From the NCBI GenBank assembly GCA_000969725.1, contig JXSR01S074545.1: DNA of 27,183 nt. One strand, given 5' to 3'. A program made the translations under genes and the position numbers. Positions 12,001 to 24,000 of this stretch are shown piece by piece. The notes beneath the pieces are model-generated. The model saw only the letters and a program-made list of their open reading frames with translations. It had not been told where the DNA came from and made no database searches. Numbering within the stretch: position 1 is the stretch's first letter; each line of letters starts with the position of its first letter. This DNA is from Ophiothrix spiculata. Its lineage: Eukaryota; Echinodermata; Ophiuroidea; Amphilepidida; Ophiotrichidae.

Positions 12001-15000
12001 TTCTGCATTGTTTCGTCGCTGATTATAAATCATGTCATATATAAAATTACATTACCTCAACGACGCATGGTTTGAACATTTAAATGTCCATCTTATTGTA
12101 CAGATATATTTTTGTGATGATGAAATAGTAAAAGAAAAAGAAGAGCACGCATAACACATTGACATTTTTGTTAGGCCTATTGGATCACGTTTCATTGATC
12201 TGTATTTCAATTCTTTTCAAATCCTCCGAACCATATAAATACCGTTCATGCTCATTACTCTGTTAACATCATTTGGAGATAATATACCAATGATCATTGC
12301 TCTACAAGTAGTCAAGTTAGTTGCCCCACAATAAATACATAGGCCTATTATAAACCAAACTTCACATTAACGCAATGCATGCAGGGATTGTACTCACTGA
12401 TGAGAGGATCCTTGTCCTTATCTAATCAAAAATATGCTCTACCTGTGTCATTATGCAAGAGGTGCCGAGACTTTAAAAAAATACTATAGTAGTTCATCTT
12501 TTCCTTTATATATTGAAAACATGAGGAAATTATACTCTGCCATTATGTACAAAGCAATATTAATATCACTCTCTTTAGATTGTTTGTTAACAAAATGTTG
12601 TTGTTTTTTAATTTAAAAAATTCTACATCTATGCTCACCAATCCATACACAGATATATACACAAAGCGCGTGATAGTGACTCTTGAGTAGGGTCTTGGGC
12701 GCACATTATCACCGATGACAAGGAAGTCATTTGGTGCGTCTGGTCGAGACTGAGCCAATATGTACCGACAGTTTCCCATGTAGTCGTATCTCTTTCCATC
12801 AAATGTTAAATAATGAGGATCACCGCATGCTCGACACGTGAACATTTCTGAAATGGTTAAAGAAGGGTAAATTGATTTACTTTAATAACAAATAATGCCA
12901 AAAATACTCCAAAATACGGGTGATAAAATTAGAATTTGAAATAAATTAAAGAAGACTAATTAATTATGTCGGTCATTTCAGTGGAAAACGTTCGTCATGC
13001 AAAATTGACCGGATCACTGCATTGTCCGATGATATATTCAAAGTACCCATATATCAGAATAAAATCAAAGAGTATTTCGAGATATGTGTAGTTTTTCTAG
13101 TTTTTACACATCTTTACCTAGACAAACTCCCTCTTCGGATATAAAGCTGCCTTGTTTGCAGAAACAGTCACGCTTCCCGTCACGGTCTTCGCACACTTCT
13201 CCACTCGTACAACCTTCAACATCTACGCAAGTCAACGTAAAATCATCTGCACATCTGCATCTTTGGGAACAATCACGGGTGAGAGAGCTATCGCCGATCT
13301 TGAATATTAGAGTAAAAAAGTAATGGTTATAGATAATGCTAGTAAAATATAAACGTTCTTATTAATTGCTTTAGAAGCATACTTGGTGTCAAGCCATTAG
13401 TATTGTTGAGTGTAAAATACGTATAAATCAAGTGAAATAAAAAGGCAAGAAATTCAATTACTTACTGCAATAACAGCACCATCATGAATGCATTTTCTCT
13501 CTGAATGAAAAACGAAAGTCAAATTAAATAACAAATAAAGCTTGACATGTAGGTTTAAAGGTAGGTATTCCAATCTGGTGACAAATTTAACATATACTTT
13601 TCCATATTTGAATGACAGGTCATCACCTACATAAAGCAATTGTCAAGTTTCATTTGCATACCTTGAACCAAATTAATGCTACAGGCAAAAATGTGTCCGA
13701 GAGTGACCCATAGAAGCCTATATATACGATATCTATTCTTGTTAACAAAATATTCCAGTAATTCAGCTATATTTTGACCATATATCTTCAACCAAACAAG
13801 ATATGGTCCTGAAAATTTACAGGGGTTTAATATGAGAAAAATATACACTTACATCTGGTATTAAAATATCCAATTTGATTTTTGGGTGAAAGTGATCGGA
13901 ACACACACCTTTAATTCCTTTTGTTTATTAGTTGTATCCGTTATCAAAATGTATTATTAATTTTTTATAACCTCGAAAGACTTTTAAAATTATCATCGTG
14001 ATTTGTATACCTGTGCAAGACAGCCCGTCGCCCTCAAATCCGGCATTACAGACGCATTCCCTGGTATTGTCTTGTATCTTGCATCCAGCGTTGACGTCAC
14101 AGCTGATGTTTTCACAGATGAGAGATGCTGAAGTACATGCACATCGAGAACTGCATCCATCATTGACAAATGATTCACCTTCCTATAAAAACGGGTATAA
14201 AAGTGAATCTAGAGGTGCTTAACTGGATGGAGTCTGTTGTATAAAGCAACTAAATTCATGAAATTGGGTGTAATCTAACTATCTTGAGGTTCTAAAACAT
14301 CTTCTGAGCCATTAAGGGGTTTTCTCTAAGAAAGAAATACTCCATTTATTTTCTTGAAAATTTAGTATTTAGTAGATTTATTTGTGCTGATAACGATTCT
14401 AAAATAAAAAAAATATAGGTCACCGTGCTCGTTTTTGAGATACAGGCATTTCAAAAAGTACATATTTTCCCCAAAAATCACCCGATTAACCATACAATGT
14501 ATAGGAAAAACTTCAAAATGTCGATCATTATGTGCTTCTAAAATAGTAAATCCTCCATTTATTTTTTTAATTTTTACATATGTTAAAGCACTTTTTGCGC
14601 TCTTCAAAATACTAAAATAAAAAAATATGGTCACCGTGTTAGTTTTCAAGAAAAACGACCAAAACTGGCATTTTTGTGATAAAATTTGATTACTTTGAAG
14701 GCACATCTGCGTCTGCATATTTTCCGCGTATATATTACGCAGCTAGGCAGCGCGTGATTAACCAAACGCGTCAGTAAAGCATGCGTTCAGTGTGCATTGA
14801 AATTTGAGCACGCAAAACGGATCCAAACATTTTTTTGATTTTTTACTATTTATCAAAAAAATCGTTATCCCGCAGTCGTAAGCAACTGCATCTCAGAGAA
14901 AACCCCTTAACAAGATATTTTCTCAAAGAAGCGTCGAGAATATAGACCAAATTTATAACTTGTGGATTTTTTCTAATATGGTACTTTAATTGGCAGAGCA

Positions 15001-18000
15001 TGCTTCACGAGATTATTGATAGCTTGTGCCATGCTTATCAGACAGTGGCTTTGCAGATCTTGATATTCTGTCCTGAGCATTACATTCAACGCGCCATTTT
15101 TGAATTTGAACAAAACAAGCTTTCAAAGGGTGTGTTTAATCCTGCAAAGTAGACCACGATAGATTCTGAGGCAAGGAAGATTTTGAGATCTTTCTTCAAT
15201 TCTTTATATCTCTAACCGTAAGTCCTATAATTATTTAAGATGACGAAAATGTTGTTGTATATTAACTATACTTACAAGGCCATATATAAATATGATTACA
15301 ACTAAGGCAAGTATTTTGCCATTTTTCAACCTCTTTACAGGCTCTCAAGCAAATTACAATTGAATACGCCAGAATAAGAACATCCCACCTCCAATAGCTC
15401 CCTTCTGTTAAGTTATGTAAAATATAAATGCATATAAATCTCTGAAAATGCTTTCAAATCCCAATCATAGTGTCACATTTGACCTTGGAGTTGACTTTGT
15501 TAGACGTTGTTAGATAATTTTCCTAGCATATAGTTGCAGAGGGGAGCTCATGGAGTTGGGATGTTCTTGTAATGGCTGTTTAAATATAGCAACTATGTAC
15601 TATAACAATTATCTAAAAATGTCTAAACAAGTCAACTACAAGGTCAAATGTGACGATATGATTAGGATATTCACATGGAAATGCTATTTTAGTGATATGA
15701 AAGCATTTTCAGAAATTTGTATGCATTTATATTTTATAAAATATAATTAACAGAAGAGAGCTGTTGAAGTTGGGATGTTCTTATTCTGGCATATTCAATT
15801 GTTGAAATTATTAAATCTCCAATACAATCTTACCTGGTAATACTGTCCATCACTGACGCATCCACATTCAGTTAGGGGTACACACGAATCACCTGAAAAT
15901 ACTAATCCGTCTTTACATTGACAACCTTCGACGCACGGAAGATTATCATCTTCGGCGCTTATCGGATTGACACACGTAGCAGGAGTTGCTGGTCCACAGT
16001 CAGAATATTCCTTGGTGTCACCGCAGTCAATTGCTGAAGGTATTTATGAAACAGAACAAATAATCAAATAAACAATATGATAGGAAATGAACACGGCAAA
16101 TCAAAATGAACTTGAAAATTACTGGTCACATTATGTCATACATCAAAATCGAAATGGGAGATTCCTGTCTAGAATAACTTTGAACATGAAATTTCGGAGA
16201 GATAACAACAAAAAACTGATTTATTTCTTAGAAATGTAAAAGTTTATCTGACTTTTGTGCTTGATTAGATACTTACAATAAGCTTCTGATGTGACACTAT
16301 AACATGATACAACTAGTTGATATTTTATTGTACGGTACCTGAAAATCAAACTGTTTGCATTAAATGTTTCTATTGCAAATTACATTTGATTATTGGTTAT
16401 GACAAAGAGATCATGAAATCGGACCAACCCAATTATTGGGGGCTTCACGTAAGTTGTCATAACTTCTGAACCAATGGTCTAAATTTCACGAAATAAAAAG
16501 CTTGTTAAAGACAAGATAGTGCAACAAAATCTGTTTAATCTTTGTATTACCAATAGTGTAATTACCATCCAAAATCTTGCATTTTTATTGGCACGCACTG
16601 AATGGCCATGATCAATTTAGTTCGAAATAAAGCATCAATCAGAAAACAAGTTTTAAAGTTTCAATGTTGGTGTCGCTATACAATCATTTAAAACTATTTT
16701 TATGCAATTTCTATAAATTGTATATTGATATTTGGTCGAGTTAGAATTTAGCGTGCAAAAATATTTAGTGTCTTCTACAAGTGTACATATGTCATAATAC
16801 AGATAAATGGTTCTCTAAGGCTTTTTTATTTCTTGGCGCGATATTAACACTTTTTTACAGTGATCAATAAATGCAAAATGCAATATTTATGAAATGTGTC
16901 CATACCGCATAATCCTTGGAGAACAGTCTTTCGCCATTCGCTAACATTATACCCATGGAAACGACAATCATCGACAAAGTGCTCAATATAACTGCACGCT
17001 AAATCTCTATCCTCTGGATCAGCACACAAATCGTATATACAATCAGTAAAGAACTCCGCAGAATTGACCTCTTCCGAATTTAAACAGTCTGCAAATGGCC
17101 CAGTGGAGTCTGAAATGGATTAAAAGTAAAGATTAAAGTGTATAAAATGACGATATAAACATTAGGGGCATTGCACTAGTACGTAGTAAGTACTTTGAGA
17201 AATGAAAAAAGCTATCTAAAGACACATCCTAAAATTCAGAGTCAATAACGGAAACAAGTCCATTTGTTCATTTTGTAAAGTCATATACCGATTGACATTA
17301 TTTATAAAACAAATATCGACTGCTTTTCTTAGAAAAAAATATTTTTCCTCAGTGATCTTGAGACTATCCTACTACTTCCCTCGACCTTTGGTCTCGGAGT
17401 TTGGTATACAGTCTCAAAATCACCTCGGTGCTATAGTTTTACTATTTCTCCCATACGTAGTCTATTTGTATAAGGTGGCATTTCGTTAGGTGGGTCAAAA
17501 ATGTGTTACATGGTCAAAATGGTCAAAAACAATTGTTTGATATGATGTTAATATTATTGATCTCTTTCAATTCAAGTAAGTTTTTAGCCAAATATCACTT
17601 TTGTTTTGGCATAATGAGCTAATTAATGGTTAATTACTCCATAGACGGCAATGCAAACTGTAATTTTCAAACGCGTTTTTCTCAAAATTGCCTGTTTTTA
17701 CTAAAGCAATTCATAAATTGGAATGATTAATGGTAAACAGTTCATTTTTTCAGGATATGTTCTACACACTTTAATAGTTACTTTGATGCATTAAACTTGA
17801 AACAGACCCCTTAGAGTCTTGGTGTTGATGACCTTCAATTAATTAGAGGCAAGGGGAGAAAAAGATGATGTTTCAAATCATTCTGTCCTAATTCTTATTT
17901 GATGCAGCTTGATCCCCTGAACATTTTGACACCAAATTTGTCAAAATCGGACAAAAAATGAGAAGGTGCTGCCCAAAAAACTGATCGAGGGGGGAGGGGG

Positions 18001-21000
18001 TCTGAGGAAAGTTAAAAATGATAAATTTGCCAATTACTGTAATTATATACCAAATTTTAGCCATGTTGGTGACTATCTGTATGTATTTGAGGTCACAGAA
18101 TCCATTTGTGAATGTTCCAGCAGTGTCAAACCTTCCAAAATGGCGATATTGTCTCAATTTGGGTATCTACCGCATCCGTTGTACTGCCAAGTTCAAACCA
18201 TTGTCTCTCTTAAATTATGTAACCCATGAAGGCCACATTACTGCCACAAATAGCAGAAAGTGTAAGGTTTCAAATGAGACATTAAACAAGTCAATAGGCC
18301 AAGGAATAGTGAATTTACATCAAAATAAGTTCGAGAACCCACGAAAAAATGTAACAACACCACCTTTTTAGCATACCCACCTAATGAAATGCCACCATAA
18401 CCGTATCATGCTATGTCATGTGACCTATATTTTACCAAAATGTTACACTCACCTTTAACACAATAATAATCCACTTCCAGATACTACGTTGTGCCTGGAC
18501 AGGGATCCTCAGCAAATATATAATTGAAAACATCAATTGAACAAGACTGTTTCCCAGAACATCTATCACGGACAAGACTTTGAGCAGTCGATGCTAAGCA
18601 ATAGGTAACGTGGGTATTGGCGCCGGGGCATAAATCACTTTGCAGTCTTCCGTACAAAGCCTTTTTCACTTGTATGTATGTACCTGAGTCACAGTTAATC
18701 TGAAGTGTATTCCCTTCACAAGCGTGAATGGAATTAGCTGAAAAATAAAAAGACAAAAAAAAAAGGAAACATAGTTTACATGTTATAGTTTGATGATTAC
18801 CTATAAAATTGCCTGATCAGGGAACCCTTCAACACTTGACCGGCAGCTGTCTACCAAGAACGAGCGGTTTTGGTGGACAACGGAGGGTTGAGTTTTGAAG
18901 CGACCCCTGAGTCTCACAGAAGTCATTGCACAGACACATTCATAGGATTTTTCAAACATATTTTTAAATTATCCAAGATAATGGTATAGAAAATACGATT
19001 AACTGCTCTATTTGACGTTTGAAAAATTGTACAAAAACCTGCCGAAGTCGTAGGTGTCCAACTCATACTGTCCAACTCTGACACGGTGCATTTTTTGTAC
19101 AAAATCACTCGCATCATCATGGTCACGCAACACGCAGTAATTGGTCTATAATTGATAACACGAATAGTCTGCTTTGCTTGCTTGAATTTATTTGTTGTGG
19201 TTTGTTATTTGCATACCTGTTGCTAGAGGGGAACAAGTCTCAATCGCAACTGCAGCAGCCTCAGGATTATCTGCACATGGATTGTCGCTGGCACATGTTT
19301 CTGGAGTACAAGGCTCACAATCACCAACACCCCAACCATCACCAAATTTGTCTTTATCCGTCTCCTGTGAACATTATTCATATAATATTGCAGTTTTATT
19401 TCTGTTTTCAATACGTGTCTAGACCTATAGTACACTGCTAAAATTCCGGTGTTAAAAGTAATACAGAAGGTGTTGATTTTAACACTGAGGTGGTGTTTTG
19501 AAAGGTCCAAACCGTTTGGTGTCAATTCAACAATATTGTTAGTGTTAATTAATCAACACCATTTTTATGTTCAAACCACAGAGAGCATATAGTACAAACA
19601 GTTGGCTCAACATATTCAATCTTTCATAATTTTCATCAAGTATCAATTTTAAGATTTTGTAATTGCTTTAAAACAATGACTTAAATGTCTATCCGATTAC
19701 TTGATTCTGGGTAATGTTTAAATTTTCACGTAAAAATTATGATGAAAATCACAAAAAGGTACAGCACACATTTTGATGAAAAAAAATAAAGATTGTTGAT
19801 GTATCATGGGGCTGCATGGAATTGAAAAATTACCAAAAAACTACTTACAATTTCTCCATGTGGATTGGTAAAGTCGTCGCCGATATTTCTTGATAGATAA
19901 CCACACAAGCCTTCCACGCTGAATACAAACGTGTCTGGTATACTAACATGGACGCAGGCTCGTCCGTCCCAATTTATACGAAGACCGAAATCAGTTACAA
20001 GAATCTAAAATTTAATAAGATGTTAAAAGTAAGCCGAGACGTTAAATAGACTGCCAAGGAACACTTAGCGGTGTCAAAAAATGTGCGTTTTCATACTGAA
20101 CTGTTGAATGCTCATTTTATTTTGAATTTTCATGACCATCATTCATAATTTTCGTCATCATAACTCATTGCATTACATTTCATTACATTACTTTACGAAA
20201 AGAGTACAATTAGAAACACATGCATAATATGAACATTTGTGTTTCTAATACACTCCGCGTGTCATCTAGCCTTTCAGAACGCAAGAATATAAAGTACGTG
20301 GAGTGGATTGAAAATTCACAATCCACTCCGCATGTTTCGTTCCAGTTTGCAAGATGGGCGTTTAGTGCGTATTAATGGGGCTCTCCACACGGACAAATCA
20401 ATCTGTACTTCGCACATCTAGATGCATGTAGATTCAACTGGATTTCAGCAAATGATCCCACTAGCGTACGTGAATGCGCGTGTACATACGCGTAGTTGTG
20501 CTATTTCTACGCACATGCACACCCAAGGGTGTAAATATGCGCACCTGAAGTAAAGTCAGATTGACGCGCGAACGTGTGAACACAATCTGCACTTCGGAAA
20601 TCTTCATTCATCTAGATGCATCTACATTTGACGCTTCCGTGTGAAGAGCCCCACTGTTACTTTGTTTTGTCGGGTGAAGATTTATCTAGTATATCTTAGT
20701 TCGGAATTTTGGTGGTAATGTAAAAACATAATATCTTTTCACAAAAGATGCAATATTATTTTCCGCAAATGATACAAAAATCCAGGTAAATTTTGATTGC
20801 TGTCCATTTCTAAAGACAGAGTGATCAAAATTGACCGCTCATGCACTGATTTGGTCTCATTCCACTTGCGACATGAAATGTGCATTTTATTAACCTATAA
20901 TTAAGAAATTGACGTCAGGGTTTAACGTACAGCAAGAATGTGAAAAGTATATTGTACGTACAGTGTTCGTGCCACTTGTGAAGATATGCACCTGATCGTT

Positions 21001-24000
21001 CAACCGGAATGGGAGATTCACTTTCACATCGTTGACGATGACGTCATGTGTGTTCCAACTGAATTTCACTTCCTATACATGTATAGTTACAGAGATAAAA
21101 CACAATTAGGAATTACAATTCTGTTATACATCGCAATAGTAGCGCGTATTTGTGATAACTCACCCCGAAAAGGGGGACTTTGCGACAGAACACTTTTCAA
21201 GAAACTGGTGAAAATAGGCAGCAAAAAATAAAGAAAATAATAAGCATTTCCGACAGATTTTCTGTTGTAAAATTTGATCGCCTTGATCAATTTCAACAAG
21301 TAAGGTGTCATTTTAAAACTTAGAAAATGCTGTAACAGATGAAATGATAAAATCAAAATTGATATAATCTGCAAAGTCCCCTCTTTCGGGGTGAGTCATC
21401 ACATTTATAAGACTATGCTTGACAGCTAGGCGTCTTTCGTTGAAATTATTGAGAAATCACTGGACTCTGCACATTTAATGCCCAATTTAATATTGAGGAT
21501 GACCCTCTTCTAGAGACGAGATAGTTGAACGAAAAGATATCCTGAAAAAACGAGCTTCCTGCTGTGCAGCTCTATAACGTCTGACCTAGTTGCACATGGA
21601 TATATAAGTTCATCTTTTTGTTAATCATTTTTTTAATCTGATTATTTGTTATTATTAAACAAACATACCCCGGTCATTTAACACTAACTTTGAATTACGC
21701 GCCAAGTGCCGTCAAAAAGACCCCGCTTTTTCTCGCTCACTCTCACCTAATACCCCGTTATTTTTACAGACTGTGCACTTAATAACCCGCTATCTTTTAA
21801 AAATCTGTGTCATTAAAGAAACTGACACACCCTTGTCACTCAAAGACCGAAGTGAAGTGATTTGTTAAACATTTTGCTAAATTTGTCGAAATCTTGCGAT
21901 ATATTTTGGCCATTTAGGCCCATAAAGACCTTATTCTTTATGAATTTATGAATTTATCCCCCATCCATTTTTCTGCACTTTGTCAGTGAATGACCGGCGT
22001 TTTATGTCAGTATTTTGTCATCGAAAGACCCCTCCAAATTGTTTGTTAACAAAATATGCTATATATATATATTCCCCTAGCTAGAACCATATATTTGATT
22101 TTATTTACATTTACATTTAAAATTCTACATCCATGCTTACCGATCCATACACAAATATATACACAAAGCGCGTGATGGTGACTCTAGAGTTGGGTCTTGG
22201 GCGAACATTATCACCGATGACAAGGAAGTCATTTGGTGCGTCTGGTCGAGACTGAGCCAATATATACCGACAGTTTCCCATGTAGTCGTATCTCCTCCCA
22301 TCAAATGTTAAATAATGAGGATCACCGCATGCTCGACACGTGAACATTTCTGAAATGGTTAAAGAAAGGTTTGTGCTAGCATTACTTGATAACAAATAAC
22401 GCCAAAGGTACTCCAAAATATGGGTCATAGCTTTAGAATGTAAAATAAATTGCAGCATACTTATCTCGGTCATTTCATTTAATAACCTTTCCGGCGGAAT
22501 AGACCAGATTCACTGCGTCGAAGTACCTGTGTTCAAAACGCGTCTCAAGGCAGCACGAAAAACGAAGGGATAGCCGACTTTGTTACCCGGTAATTTTTAT
22601 TTCAACGAAATAAAGCATTGATTTTTTTAAAATCGGAAAATCTTTTCGTGCTGCCCTAAGACGATTTCATTTCCAACATAAAATCGGAGTGCATTTTGGG
22701 ATATGTTTTCCCAAGTACCATAAATAAATAATTATAGGATTGATCGCGCAGAAAAGCCCGTATTTATGCTACTTTCAAGATGCATTATGGGACATGCAAA
22801 AGTAGTCTATTCTCTTTTATACACATGTTTACCTCGACATACTCCCTCATCTGATATAAAGCTGCCTTGCTTGCAGTAACAGCCACGCTTCCCATCACGC
22901 TCTTCGCACACTTCTCCACTCGCACAACCTTCAACATCTACGCAAGTCAATGTTGCGTCATCTGCACATCTGCATCTCTGTGAACAGTCACTTGTGAGAG
23001 AGCTATCGCCGATCTTGAATATGGGATTTAAAATAAAATAAGGTTAAAGATTATATACAATAATGCCACTGTCCCTTGTTAAATATGTTATTAGTTTAAA
23101 GTTTAATTAAACGATTAGAAACATGATCGTGTCAAAATGAAATGAAGAGTCTGTATCTAAGTGAATTTAAAAGTGCAGAAGGGCTTTTCAATGATGAACA
23201 AAACAAAACATCACGACACTTACATCAATAAAAACACCATCCAGGAGGCATTTTTTCTCTGAAAAAGATAAATAATCACAAAATCAAATGATGAGTGAAG
23301 TATTTGGTCAATTTCAGTTGCATGAATGGCTATACGACTATATATTATTACAGTCCATGTTCCAAAGACTTCAAAAGATGTTTTAAATATACTATCGATA
23401 TACCTGCGCAAGACAGCCCGTCGCCCTCAAATCCAACATTACAGACGCATTCCCTGGTATTGTCTTGTATTTTGCATCCAGCGTTAGCGTCACACGTGAG
23501 GTCTTCACAGATAAGAGATGTGGAAATACACGTACACCGGGAAGAGCAGTCATCATTGACGAATGATTCACCTTCCTATGGAAAAGTGATATAAACATGA
23601 TACTAGTTAAGGAAACTTTATATGAATTCTTTATGGCCCTATTTTAAGTTTAAGTTTAAGAATATTCTTAAGTTGGTCTGCTGGCCAGTAATCATTCCGA
23701 AATCTAGAAATATTTTTGATTCAATTTACAATGAGTTCTCTTGCATAAGGCGACTTTGGTTGATAAGTGATCAAATATTATCAGTTGATATGAATTTCCA
23801 TTGAAAAATTGCCAAGAAAATTAAAAAAAACAAAAAAACAGAAAGGTTGCTAACTTTCTTAAAATTGGGATCATTTTTCCAGAATAAGATTCATTACAAC
23901 TAACTATTCAATTAAATAATGTATACGGTATTCCACCAACTGCCATTGTCAAATTCTCGAAACTATTGATCATATGCCACCCAGCCGATGTAAGTGTAAA

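Noticed and set aside
14362-14718. 118-codon minus-strand frame in the TTAA-flanked element
   Set aside because: AT-rich, no transposase motif, and overlaps the internal duplication.
18018-18371. 117-codon plus-strand frame in the 923-bp element
   Set aside because: No recognisable domain; lies in a non-autonomous element and ends near its inverted end.
20951-20962. Alternative donor four bases further for module 2 exon B
   Set aside because: It would shift the frame into exon C, and the equivalent exon of module 4 has a single clear GTAAGT at the chosen edge.
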